A DNA stretch of 64,000 nucleotides from Trichoplusia ni (GCF_003590095.1 NC_039501.1:2170001-2234000), one strand, 5' to 3'. Positions 24,501 through 34,716 are shown, counted from the first letter of the stretch. Notes: generated by a model from the sequence alone, not told the origin. A program made the numbers and translations.

Positions 24501-27500
24501 AGACTTTCCATCCTTCCAGGCACCTTCAGGCAGACGGATGGACTCACGTAGACAAGGATTCTCACCGTTTCAGGTATAGACATAATAATTTTAAAGTCTT
24601 AAATAAAATAGAGTTATTTATTTAAGGTTTGCTTAGCATGTAGGTACAACAAATACACGAAGGACCTTTGTTCTTCCATGCAGATTCTAACTTTGGCATG
24701 CGAAATTTAACAAAAAATAAAATAACTCAAATTCCCTACTTATTGTATTGAGTTTGCCTTTGGTTACTGATCATGACTGTCAAGTCGAAGGTTCGAATCC
24801 CAGCCGTCATACTTGGTAGTAACAACACTTGCTAAAAACAGTCAGACAAAAATTCAGCGACAGCAAAAAAACACTAAACTTCATTTGTTACAAGGACAAT
24901 ATTGAAGGCCCACTGGGACACGAACTGCCACCTCACAGAGGCATGGGTCATCGATATAACCCACACTACGGAATGGGACTAGGAGCCAGCAAACCAGTAG
25001 CTAGATCAGGAGGCTCCGATTACTTCGCTACTGGAAATGGAGATGAGGGAATGCCCTTTTTAAATTACGGAGCCTTTAACAACGGTGATCTACAAAGACA
25101 TATGCCAGGTTTCCCGAGAGCCAATGGAGGCAAAGATGGTGATTCGTCTGAAAGCAACGTGGCCCTCTCAGGGAAAATACCAGGACCGGGGTCTGAGAAA
25201 GATTACCCGAATGGCTACAAAGTACCAATGGCTGGAGGTGAAGGATTTCCAAATGACATGAATCCTGGGCCAGATCCCGCGTTTACGGGAGGCAATTACC
25301 CGCAAGCTAAAAGGATGGGAGGACCGGGTATGGGTATGGGTAATATACCTCCACCGCCAAACGTACCACAGCCTGGTGCAACACCAGAACCTGAGGATTA
25401 CCCATCGGCCCTCCGAATGGGTAACATGCCTGGACCTGGTTCGGAAAAAGATTACCCTAATGGTTACAGACCGTCTCTGAGTCGTCCACCTGGAATGGGC
25501 GGTATGGGTATGAGACCCCCCGGAATGGGACCTCCTGGAATGGGACCACCCGGAATGGGACCACCCGGAATGGGACCCTCCGGTAAGGGACCCCCTGGAA
25601 TGCGACCTCCTGGGATGGGACCCCCTGGAATGAGACCTCCTGGCATGGGACCGCCTGGAATGAGACCTGGTATGGGACCGCCTGGAATGAGAAATCCTGG
25701 TATGGGAGGAGGGGGTCCAGGGAAAAACGGAGGCCCAGGTCGTGGTCTCCCGCCCGGTTTCGTCAGCCAGTTTGACCGCCAGCCAGTCAGGGGTCCAGGT
25801 GGACGTAACAGGAAGGGTCCCAAAGGCCCTCCAGGATTTGTAAGTAGAGCCAGTTTGATATGCCTACCAGTAACACTTTCATCCATCTAGAAAATTTAAT
25901 AAGAATTTTTATTAACCCACTAACTTGATATGAAATGCTTTTCATCTATTGAACAGGTTGGTTCAGAACGATGTTAATTTTGTCTTCTACAAACCCTTTT
26001 AGAAGTCTCTGCAGTTAGAATGAGCGTAGGTTTTAACTGAATCACCGGACTTAATGGTGAGAATTTATAAGCCTTCTGAGCTAACTTCGTTAGCTTTTAG
26101 GTCGCCTACAGCGGCCTTGATAAAATTCTTTGCTAACAATATTATTAAGGAAAACTTCTCTGCTTACTGTGCGTGCGTATATTGAAGATAAAGACCAATA
26201 TATACCAATATGAAATGAACAATCTGAAAATTGTTTACAGCCAACTGGAAACCTTTTGATGAATTTAGCAAACAAGAAATTGGAGGTGAGTTGATTTAAT
26301 ACTTCTATCATAACGACGAATGTAGTATATTTATATTTTTATAAAACAATGATTAGAAAGACAGTTTTTTCTTGCAGTTCATCATTTACTTATAATAGGG
26401 ATGATGACAGTTTTTTTTGCAGTGTCCGTCTTGTAGATTTTTGTATAATAATGGATACGTATTTTTTAATTTGTCCCGCAAACATAAATTGACCAAATTA
26501 CAGTGAATGAAACTTACGCGTGACGTCACGTCGATTTGTAGCCGGAGGAACCGTTGGCAACACTACGTGACGAAAACTGATAATAAAACTCAAAAGTTGG
26601 GATTGAATGGATTCCTAGTTATTCTTATTACTCATAGAAGATGTTATCTGAGAATTTTAAGGTAGAGTGCTTTGATATCCCAGTCGTTAAGGTAGCTTTA
26701 AAATCTTATCAAAGCCCTACAGAAATTATAATAAATGTTTACTGTGTTTTAATATACAGTAATAATATCTAATTTTACTCTTATCCACAGGAATTGAATC
26801 AGGCAGAAACACTCAGAAATAAAACGATCGAAATGCAAAGAGTAAGTTTTAACTTATACTATTAAAACTCGAATTTCATTTCAAGTTTGTTTTGAATCTT
26901 AGTATATTCGTGAATGTGCTGAAAACGCCTGTAACATAAGGATTTTATTCCTCAGCGCGTCTTTCACATAAAAATGATTTTTTTGTTTAATTATTATTTT
27001 AGAAAATATTTCAATTTACAAGGATTTCTGAACAGGCAACGGCTTATTAACAGTGACATTTAAAATCATAATGCTTTTTTTATTCGAGTTTACAATGAGT
27101 TAAACAAATAGTACGGGTCATATAACGGAGATACCGCAACTGAATTAAAATGATGAAGACAGATTTATTTAAATAATTAAGTTATTAATGGCGGATTACG
27201 TAGATTTCCGATTTCGGGGACTGCCAACTGTGTTTTATTTATTATAGATTTATTTTAATACATCAACAAAATCAAGCGCAATTGTTGCCTTATATTTCTG
27301 TTCTACAAGTTAAAAAAAGTATCAAACATTCATATTTTTTCCAGTTTTTGAGAAGAGAATTTTTAATACGACTGCTTCTAGAATTAGACTTTCCCTAAAG
27401 TTTTAAAACTGTTAAAAGTCAGGCAGGTATAAGTATAAGTATAAGAGATTTTATCGTTGTTTTAAATGTGTTTGTATTCAAATTCCACTTTAACTGAGAC

Positions 27501-30500
27501 AAAAACGGCTAGAAACTTAAGTTTGGTATGTGAGTACATGGGTTTTGGTATTACATTGATTCTTCGTTTTTAATTCACAGACAACAACTGAACATGTAAG
27601 TAACGTAGTCGACTGGCCTCATGGTATGCGATTAGTGACCCTGACCCCTCAAGGACAAATGTTTGTGTGATGACCCCGAACATTTGTTCCGTACCGGGTG
27701 TAATCTTCTAATATATAAAATTCCCGTGTCCCCTCTGAAACGGCTTAACCGATTTTTACATTTTATAAGTATGCGTATTCAGTAGGTCTGAGAATCGACT
27801 AACATCTATTTTTCATACCCCTAAGCGTGAAGGGTTGCTCACAGTAAAAAAACATATTTTAATTTTTGGACGAAATTTTTTATGATGTGGCACTAAAAAT
27901 ACATACAACTAGAAATAATTTATTAGGCAAAACAACGTTTGCTGGGTCAGCTAGTTTTATATAAGATGATCTTAATTGAAAAATGTACATATTTTTAGCA
28001 ACTCACAAGAGAAGAACTTATAAGGCGTCTGCGACAGTATGTAAGTAATTATAAACACACTTGACATTGTCATTGCAGTCCTTAAATTCCTTTATACACT
28101 AACAAAGTTTAAGAAGAGTCCTTTAAATTTACAATTTTTGTTCTTAAATCTACACACATTTATAATATTGAAGTAAACATTTTGATAACAGTAAAACAAG
28201 TATTATTCAAAAGCTCAGAATGGTCAAACTTGTATTAATCCAAGGTCAAAACACCGAAATCTTTTGTAATAAGCCAGATATGCTTCACAAAGGCGAAGAC
28301 TCCGACAGGCTATCGTTGACTCGGCTCGTTCTTTGACTGAAGTTAGTTTGAATATCAGATTGTAAGTTCTGGGTATCGCTAGAAGCGAAGACAGTCAAAT
28401 GAAGGCCCTTTCGTTTTCTTTGAGTTATTATGGAGAATGTAAATTGTCCTTATTTAGGGTTAAACTACTGGTATCCCGCTGTTTTATCTTTGTTGTTCCA
28501 AGTGTGAAATGTAGCTAGTATATGTTACGATGGTGTTGTAGTTTTCGATCGATAATTTAATTTTATAAATTGTCGTGGTGGTTTTGATTTTTGCGGCATT
28601 AGCGGCTAATAGGATTAATATATTTAAATTAAAAGTGTTTTTTGTTAAACATTTAAAAGAAACTCACGCTATGACCAATAGGAGTCGGTAAGACGGATGA
28701 CCCGCTAGAATCAGCAATTTGAAAATGTGATCAAAATTTGGCTTATTACTTGATGTGTATTTTTTTCAGGATGATTTTAAAGCACCTATACGTTGGGTGA
28801 AATTTCATTCTGTAAGTTGATAACAGTTAATCTATACTATAATATATAAAGCTGAAGAGTTTGTTTGTTTGATTGTTTGAAAGCGCTAATCTCAGGAAAT
28901 ACTGGTCCAAATTGAAAAAATATTTTTGCGTTGAATAGACCATTCATCGAGGAAGGCTTTAGGCTATAAACCACCACGCTGCGACTAATAGTAGCGAAGA
29001 TACAATGGAAGATGTGAAAAAAACAGGGCGGGTACAAATCATAACTTATATCTTCTACTCACCCACGGGGACAAAGTCGCGAGCAACAGCTAGTCGTTAA
29101 TAAGGGGTCACGCGAACCGAGAGAAGATAGTTGTCAGCGACGTCATTAGTACCTGTTCAGTATACTACTTAGGAGAGGTAGCCAGAAGAAGTGGCAATTT
29201 AAAGTTTCTAAAGCACCTCTGAATAAGGAGACTTTTGATTCAGGGTACCTAGTCAAAAATGAAAAGTAGATTCTAGCAAGATTGAAACAAGTACCTATAA
29301 AACTGAAATGAAACTACTTTTACGGATTTTATCGCGGGCAGTTTGCCCGTGACCATGATACCTGCAAAGGTGTCGAAACGTCGGGAACTAAAATTTAAAA
29401 TTAAATCGCGTTAAAATCCGTAAACGTAGTTTCATTTCGAGTATAAAACTTTTAAAAGAATCACCTAAAACATGTATGTTTCTTTAATTCAAGTATGGTA
29501 CAGGTTAACTTAAAAAAAGAGCATTTCTATTTCGAATAAATATATATTAGTTACAAATTGATTTATTATATTCGTATCTAGATCCATTATATTAATGTTT
29601 CACTGATTAATGTAATGTTTTGACAGCCAGACACGCGCGACGGACTCGCCAGAGTGACGGTATAGTATTTGAGGTTTTATATCTACTTTTGTTATGTTAT
29701 TCAGTAATCGATTTGAACTTTATACTTTATTCGTGATAGGGACCCGTATAACATGATTTATTTTCAACCGATTTGAAAAAGAGGTTTTCGATTTGTCATT
29801 TTAAGTTAAATAAATTACATTTAATCGTTTGTACGATTTTGTTGTTAAAATAAATTATCAAATCTGTTTGCTATATAAAACGATACGTAGCTAAATTCTG
29901 TATTTCTGTAATTAAGATCTATCGAAAGGGCATTGCTTCCCTGCATCATTAGATCGTCATAATAATATTGCAATGTCATAACTACATGCCTGTTAGCCTT
30001 CTTATACATTTAAAATATTGTTAAACTACTATAAAGTTGTAAATTGTCTGTCTTACAGGATCAAAAAACTCACCAAAATCAACAGTTTATAATTGAAGCA
30101 AGTTTTTCATTATTCATATTATTATGTTATACTTAAACCTGGGTCGCTTTTCGCATGGATATCTAGTAAATTCCGTGCCGATAAGTATCAAAATGAGCGA
30201 AATGATACATCCAAAAAATAACTTTCTGTGCGAGAGTGACAGCGCTCTATAAAGTTTATATTAGTGTCTCTCTTGCACATTAGCAATGTAATGTAAGAGG
30301 TCCAAAGGCGTCACAGTCAAAGCGCTTTTGTTTCTATTTTTTGTACTGATTATTATTATTTTTTTATTTCAAATAAACTGCAATACAGAAATGTATTGCA
30401 GGTTATTTGAATTGCTTTGAGGTTGCAGGGTGAATTGTATGTTCCCGTCGTGGACGAGAGTATGTCTAGGCTGGGGTGGACGGTAAGTTGATATAATTAG

Positions 30501-33500
30501 TTAAATATTTTGATTTAATTATGACTATACTATGCTATAACTATAACTGTAACTATTATAACTATATTTAATTATAATATGCAATAATCTAGCATCTAAC
30601 CACTACAGAGACAATTAAAGAAAAATTTAAAAAAACCGCACTTAGAAATTTCATCCTTGTATCGCGCGGAGTTTTACAAACATTTAAGTGACAGTCACAA
30701 AGTCACCCAGATGATTCAATTCGAGCATTCGTGGATCACACAAAATGCTTGGACTACGCGGGGTTTGTGCCCTCTAACACTTTCTACTTTTTCAGACAGA
30801 GTCTTACAACGAGACGTCGTCTACAGAAAAAGCTGTCATCAATGATGAGGCTGCTCTCAGGGTTGTTATGAGGACCATGAACATCACTCTGACTGATCAA
30901 AGAGATTGGCTTGTGTACGAAACCATTATGGGTTCAAGGGCTCAGCGTGAGAAAGAGGTAGGTTTTACAATTATAATTTCCTTTCATTCACGGGTTAACT
31001 TCACGAGAAGAGACCCGGTCCTTTTTAAAGGCGTGCACGGGGACACAGGTCCAACGTGCAAAGGTCTTCTTGAGAGCTGCTGAGGCCTTATTGGGAACTA
31101 TAATTTTATTATTGGTACGAGCAGTAAATATACAAAAATTCCTGTAAACTTTAACGATACAGGAGAACATGTTGTTTGTGTGCCCAAGTAAACAAATCAC
31201 ACACAACACAACGATATTTGTATATTTTTCAAGATAATTGACTGTAATACTTAACATTAATAAATTAATTTTGCATTAAGCAATTCAAGGAAAAATATGT
31301 ATATTTATAAAAATGTGTTGCATTTAAGCGTGGAGATTCTATGTAATTTCTCGGGTTTTAGACTATCTGTGTAACAAATTTGATTACAATCGGTTCAGTA
31401 GTTTTGGCGTGAAAGCGAGACAGACAGAGATACTTTCGCATTTATTATATTAGTATAGACTTACTATAAAAGGAGTTTGAACTCGTCCATCACAGTTATT
31501 TCCTCAATATAATCTTAAACTGTGTATTTTGTTTTAGTGTGACGGAGAAAATTGTCAGGCAAGGGTAAGTTTTTATACAACCCTCCAATATTGAGGAATA
31601 ATTTATGAATGAAAGCAAAACTTTTTCATCAATCGTGGCGATAAAACCCGAATTCAGTAATGGGTAGTACTTTTTTTTTATAAGCACTATAATGATAGTA
31701 TTAATACCAGCCTATAAACGTCCTACTGCTGGGAACAGGCCTCTTCTCACAAAAAGAAGGCTTGAGCTTTGATCATTACCGGTTCACCATTTCAGATAAC
31801 CAATTTTTTGGAAGCCAGATTTCTTTTCGTAGTTTTCCTGTACCGTATGTCAGTGGTGTCAGAATAGTGAAAAAAGTCCAAATAATTTTGAAAAAGTCGC
31901 ATTGGTGCTTGTCTGCATTGGGGATCGAACGTGCACCTTCGTGCATACATATCCTTACATAGAACCGCAAAGCCGCAAACCGCTTATTATTATTTTTTTC
32001 TTTTTAGTGCACCAGAGTGGGATGTGACACGGTGGTAAGACATTCTTCGTTTTTTTTTAAGTTTTAATAATGAAATCTTTAAAAACTTATCTTTTATTAT
32101 CTTATTTTTTTAATTCGTTTCAGTGTCGAGGAGATACATGCGGTTCAGGGGTATATAAATGGTATTATTTAAGTTAGTTCTAAATAGGTAATATATACTT
32201 ATTAGTATTTTATTTTCAGTGTGTAGGTGCGAATTGTCATACTCTTGTAAGTAAAAAATACCTTTCTTTTTAATTGTTCCTAAATTTTAAGCATACGAAT
32301 TTGCGCGTAATTGTCAGACAATTTTTGAATTTTGATGATGTACAAAGTAAAAATAATACATTTTTATGTCTAAATATTTTCTTTTTTCAGTGTTCAGGAC
32401 CAGGATGTAATGCAATGGTATGTTATATATTTATATCCCTTTTCATTCACGGGTTAACTTCATGCAAAGATCTTCGGCCCTTTTTTAAGGCATCGGGACA
32501 CACTGCGCCTTAATCTAAAATCTAATGGGTATCTACCAGGGGCCATCCATCATTGTTCTATATAAGAATGGACACGGATAACACAACTATTGTAATTTGT
32601 TATTCATTATTATGAATATGACAAAAAAACTTATAAAATGGCAATGGTAGAATAGTAGCTATGTCTGGTTGATAAAAGGGGATATAAGAACTTTGCCGAA
32701 TCCTATATCCCGAATCAATAAATAAATACCGTACTAAAAAATAAAAATTGTTGCGACATATCTTCAAAAAACAATAAAATACAAGAACATTCAGGAAGAC
32801 TAAAGAAACACGTGTTTTACCACCTTTTGGGCGAGTTTCATAACAGCGGAGCAAAGCGGAGTGGACAGCAAAAATATCAATCAAGAATCTTTCAAAATTT
32901 AATTTGAAACAGATCTCATAGTTGTATAGTTTATTTATGTTTAGGCTGTGTTCTTCTTTAAGTGACAAATTCACCATGATTATCCATGTACCTACTAGTT
33001 GTGTATGTAATATGTTATAGTGAATAAGTCGTTGAAGAACCTTTATAATAATAAAAACTCAAAATGTAGACTATATATTAATGGAAACTTTCATCTAACT
33101 TCCACTCTACTCCGCCCAACTCCGCTCCACTCCGCTTCACTTCGCTTCAAGAGAAACACACTAAGACAATGAAACTCAAAGTTTACTTTTAATTTTCAGT
33201 GCATCGGCGATCATTGTGTAGCAAAGGTAAAACATTAACCATTTTATTGCTTTCAGGATTGCTTTGTGATTTTATATTGAAGTTTTACTTTCAATTAGAT
33301 TGGACTGGGGAATGTGAAATAAAAAACTAGATGTATAAACGACATTTTAGTTATTCATGATTTAATATCATTTGAATTTTTTTTAAACGGCTCCCGCACT
33401 TATGTTCTTTGTGTCGCGGAGGTATCACAAATATTACACTCACATGCACAAGGGCACCAAGACTCATTTGCTGACAAAAGCTCGTCCTACGCGAGGTTTT

Positions 33501-34716
33501 GGCGTGGAGACCTAAATTTTTGTTTTGAGTCACTAGCTATTCCAAAATTTGCGACTTTAACATATTTTAATTAAAAGATAGATTTATTCAAAGCTACAAG
33601 GAACTGTAGACTTGAGTATTTGATATTAATTTTAGCTTCATATCTCCAAACATTTCCGAGAAAAAGGGTCTTGTTAGACCCGAAGTGATCCTATAAGGGT
33701 TCCAGTTCGCCTTTCGAGGAACGGAATCCTGAAAACCCGGGTTATCTTTTTTTATTTAGCCTGTTTTAGATCCCACTGCTGGGCAAAGGCCTTCCCCATT
33801 CTCTTCCATGTTATGTCTAAAATTTTATATTTCCAGTACTGTATAAATGCAGTATTATATTATTATAGAATTTACGGTATATTCTAAGTATTCATAGTGA
33901 AGTATATTGCGGTTGAATGCTGTTTTATTTGTTTTCAGTGCGATGGCATAAGTTGCGAGGCGCGGGTATGTGAAGAATCCAATACTCTCTAAAGAGTATT
34001 TTATTTTATAAGGTTTTATGGAATTGAGGAAAATATTTAGTTCGTATAAACTGTATATTGTCTTGTTTTCACAGTGTTATGGCCAGGATTGTGAAGCAGA
34101 GGTATGTGCAATGTTTAAAATAATAATACTCATCCTAGCCTTTTCCCAACTGTGTTGAGGTCGGCTTTCAGTCTAACCGGATCTAGCTAAGTACCAGTGT
34201 TTTATAAAGGGCAACCGATAATCTGATTTCCTCCACCCTGCTACCTGGATAACACGATACCCCTTAGTAAGACTGGCTGTCAGAATTTCTAAATGGAACG
34301 TGCCTTCTGAAACTAAGAGGAACTCGTTATGACCCAGATGTTCACAAATCCAAGGGCCGACCTTATCAAGCGTAGTTTAACCTATGATTGGAAAACTTAA
34401 AAAATGAGACATTGTTAGCCCTCATATTATGAGGCTTTCAATGATGATCAGCCTTTCAAAATAGTGTTTTTAAATAGAAATATGTAAGTACCTTCGAAGA
34501 CATTAAGGTTAAAATTAGTATGGAAAATAATATTGAAAAGATCAATTCTTTCAGTGCCAATCACTCTCATGCATGAAGACTAGAAATGGCGCGTACCAAG
34601 GCAGCACGAGAACTTGGAACGACATGTACCCTCAGGAAGGCGAGTACGGCCCGGAAGGGCCCGCGCAGCAGGGTCCAGGAGCCTATGACGAAGGGCAAGA
34701 TGATTACTACGGATAA
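18589..34716 (+). CDS. Gene A: secreted micro-exon protein with C-x4-C units
   Basis: An unrecognised gene assembled by eye from 33 exons, about 831 residues. Exons: 18589-18687, 19404-19484, 19787-19873, 20094-20120, 20219-20260, 21372-21452, 21827-21853, 22144-22179, 22372-22404, 22706-22732, 23195-23233, 23373-23387, 23871-23915, 24182-24217, 24520-24573, 24895-25839, 26241-26285, 26791-26841, 27581-27595, 27999-28040, 28770-28811, 29627-29659, 30429-30482, 30796-30957, then eight 27-nt exons (see separate entry) and 34555-34716. Every exon is a multiple of three and every junction is phase 0. The N-terminus (MGRTICVIVIVVFKAVFVSTG) looks like a signal peptide, so the product is probably secreted. 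Most of the protein is hydrophilic; exon 16 is Gly/Pro/Met-rich; the end is acidic (YDEGQDDYYG). The donor at exon 11 could also be after 23215. A structural or matrix role is only a guess. No family is recognised. Confidence 0.75.
19545..19732 (-). mobile_element. Helitron-like fragment in gene A intron 2
   Basis: Shares AACAGTTGATGATAATAATG, AAATCGGTTCAGCCATTCT and the CAATTCATTTTTATATATA end with the copy at 16390. Confidence 0.5.
20362..20575 (-). repeat. SINE, near complete, left half of an inverted pair
   Basis: Best-preserved minus copy of the common family. It runs from the tail CGACTCCCGCATTAAGG, through CACCCAGACTCAGGACAAGC and a reversed B box (GGGATCGAACCC near 20501), to the head ending ACCACTGAGCTATCCGTGCG. 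It lies in gene A intron 5, head to head with the copy at 20587. Confidence 0.85.
20587..20772 (+). repeat. SINE, right half of an inverted pair
   Basis: GCGCGGAGAGCCGAGTGGTT head, decayed B-box region, GAGTCTGGGTATC body and ACACAAGGATTAAATTCCTT tail. It is opposite in orientation to the adjacent SINE at 20362. Confidence 0.75.
20860..21163. mobile_element. MITE with GGGATGATGAC inverted ends, TA target
   Basis: GGGATGATGAC (20860-20870) and its exact inverse GTCATCATCCC (21153-21163) close a 304-bp element flanked by TA on both sides, as expected of Tc1/mariner-type insertions. It has no transposase and carries a TGACGTCACGCG palindrome inside. It lies in gene A intron 5. A truncated inverted relative lies at 26397. 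Confidence 0.75.
22739..23040 (-). mobile_element. RTE-type LINE 3' end (RT C-terminus fragment)
   Basis: On the minus strand the frame at 23024-22773 reads the typical end of an RTE-like reverse transcriptase: a SWHVMRRNENH segment, then GYRGRGRAKKRWIDCVKDDM, then a VWKKKTCCADP end. The 3' tail is an ATGATGATG-type repeat, seen in plus orientation as CATCATCAT at 22739. It is a 5'-truncated, dead copy in gene A intron 10. Its tail begins immediately after the six donor bases of the exon at 22706-22732. Confidence 0.75.
23425..23600 (+). repeat. SINE fragment (second family)
   Basis: GCCGTGGGTTCAATTCCCAC (B box) then CAGAACAAGTGTTTGTTCTG, matching the family at 39482 and 27600. The A-box half is missing. 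It lies in a gene A intron. Confidence 0.5.
24248..24475 (+). repeat. LINE-tail type dispersed repeat
   Basis: GTCATCATCGTCCTAGCC, then CCCAACTATGTTGGGGTCGG, AAGTACCAGTGTTTTACAAGG and ACCTGGGCAACACGATACG. Copies lie at 34126 (same orientation), 15900 (fragment) and 63290 (inverted). The CATCAT start fits the tail of an RTE-like LINE. Confidence 0.6.
24775..24815 (+). repeat. SINE head fragment
   Basis: AAGGTTCGAATCCCAGCC is a B-box remnant just upstream of gene A exon 16. Confidence 0.35.
24895..25839 (+). CDS. Gene A exon 16: Gly/Pro/Met-rich repeat exon
   Basis: The one large internal exon of gene A, 315 codons, phase 0 at both ends. The acceptor after TTGTTACAAG is somewhat weak; the donor GGATTT/GTAAGT is strong. 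The first half holds an imperfect repeat: GPGSEKDYPNGY occurs twice, with related EDYPSALRM and NYPQAKRMG. The second half (25480-25720) is a tandem five-residue repeat, G-[MK]-[GR]-P-P, about a dozen copies, built on a 15-bp DNA unit. The exon ends in a Gly-Arg-Lys-rich stretch. The antisense ORF over the repeat is a shadow. The repeat period is five, so this is not collagen. Confidence 0.85.
25480..25720 (+). repeat. 15-bp coding minisatellite (GMGPP repeat)
   Basis: Tandem units of the type GGAATGGGACCACCC within exon 16 of gene A, with third-position and M/K or G/R variation. Such arrays usually vary in copy number between individuals. Confidence 0.85.
26397..26530. mobile_element. Truncated MITE, relative of 20860
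   Basis: It starts TAGGGATGATGACAG and carries the inverted interior of the 20860 copy (ATACGTATTTTTTAATTTG, ACAGTGAATGAAACTTACGC, TGACGTCACG), then stops. The second terminus is absent. It lies in gene A intron 17. Confidence 0.6.
27600..27703 (+). repeat. SINE of the second family, degenerate
   Basis: CGACTGGCCTCATGGTATGCG head, ACCCTGACC, then GACAAATGTTTGTGTGATGA and a GGGTGTAAT end. It matches, in opposite orientation, the better copy at 39482. Confidence 0.6.
27704..27952 (+). mobile_element. Short Helitron (CTGGGTCAGCTAG end)
   Basis: 5' TCTTCTAATATATAAAATTC and 3' AACGTTTGCTGGGTCAGCTAG. It has no ORF. It ends about 46 bases before gene A exon 20. Same family as 45437 (minus) and 56270 (plus). 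Confidence 0.75.
28831..29093 (+). mobile_element. Short Helitron (GCAACAGCTAG end)
   Basis: 5' TCTATACTATAATATATAAAG, a GTTTGTTTG run, and 3' CGCGAGCAACAGCTAG. Non-autonomous, in gene A intron 21. Same family as 44959, 56055, 58930 and 61063. Confidence 0.8.
30631..30778 (-). repeat. Truncated SINE
   Basis: Common family: TCATCCTTGTATCGCGCGG, AAGTCACCCAG and GAGCATTCGTGGATCACAC. The tRNA-like head is lost. It lies just upstream of gene A exon 24. Confidence 0.65.
30796..30957 (+). CDS. Gene A exon 24: 54-codon spacer before the Cys units
   Basis: Phase-0 exon between a CTTTTTCAG acceptor and GAG/GTAGGT donor. It encodes a mixed, non-repetitive segment with TLTDQRDWLVYETIMGSR and a possible N-glycosylation site (NIT), and no cysteine. 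It directly precedes the nine cysteine units and may be a small folded domain or linker; no family is recognised. Confidence 0.75.
31330..31462 (-). mobile_element. Helitron 5' fragment
   Basis: It ends with the inverse of a Helitron start (ATACTAATATAATAAATGCG) plus CTCTGTCTGTC. Gene A intron. Confidence 0.45.
31538..34101 (+). CDS. Gene A array of eight 27-nt Cys micro-exons
   Basis: Eight consecutive exons of exactly 27 nt, each from a TTTTCAG- or TTTTAG-type acceptor to a GT donor, phase 0 to phase 0: 31538-31564 CDGENCQAR, 32008-32034 CTRVGCDTV, 32124-32150 CRGDTCGSG, 32220-32246 CVGANCHTL, 32391-32417 CSGPGCNAM, 33200-33226 CIGDHCVAK, 33939-33965 CDGISCEAR, 34075-34101 CYGQDCEAE. The final exon (34555) opens with a ninth unit, CQSLSC. 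The consensus is C-x-G-x-x-C-x-A-x. The donor of the third (GTATAT) is the weakest. Each exon starts exactly at a cysteine codon, so the unit of duplication was evidently the exon with its splice sites. Confidence 0.88.
31706..31780 (+). repeat. LINE-tail fragment
   Basis: CCAGCCTATAAACGTCCTAC then TGCTGGGAACAGGCCTC, a widely dispersed lepidopteran motif; related pieces lie at 9776 and 33757. Confidence 0.45.
32822..33182. mobile_element. MITE-like element with AGCGGAG-rich inverted ends
   Basis: GAGTTTCATAACAGCGGAGC... near 32833 is mirrored by a CTCCGC-rich arm and ...AATGAAACTC near 33166. The arms share GAGTTTCAT and the GCGGAGTGGA motif. It ends about 20 bases before the gene A micro-exon at 33200. 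No target duplication was resolved. Confidence 0.45.
33382..33515 (-). repeat. Truncated SINE
   Basis: Common family: CGGCTCCCGCACTTATG tail, CACATGCACAAGGGCACC body, decayed head. It lies in the intron between the sixth and seventh Cys micro-exons of gene A. Confidence 0.6.
34126..34400 (+). repeat. LINE-tail type dispersed repeat
   Basis: Same unit as 24248: CTCATCCTAGCCTTTTCCC, TGAGGTCGGCTTTCAGTC, GTACCAGTGTTTTATAAAGG. It lies in the last intron of gene A. Confidence 0.6.
34555..34716 (+). CDS. Gene A last exon, acidic Tyr/Gly/Pro tail
   Basis: It follows a TTTCAG acceptor, begins with the ninth cysteine unit (CQSLSC), and encodes 53 residues ending ...GQDDYYG then TAA (34714-34716). The tail is rich in Gly, Pro, Glu, Gln and Tyr. 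No canonical AATAAA is obvious close downstream; ATTAAA variants occur near 35433 and 35776. Confidence 0.82.
   Translation, partial: CQSLSCMKTRNGAYQGSTRTWNDMYPQEGEYGPEGPAQQGPGAYDEGQDDYYG

Noticed and set aside
24895..25839. Collagen
   Set aside because: The Gly/Pro repeat has a period of five with Met, not Gly-X-Y triplets, although several exon lengths are multiples of nine.
25464..25886. 140-residue Pro-rich ORF on the minus strand
   Set aside because: Exact shadow of the GMGPP repeat of gene A exon 16.
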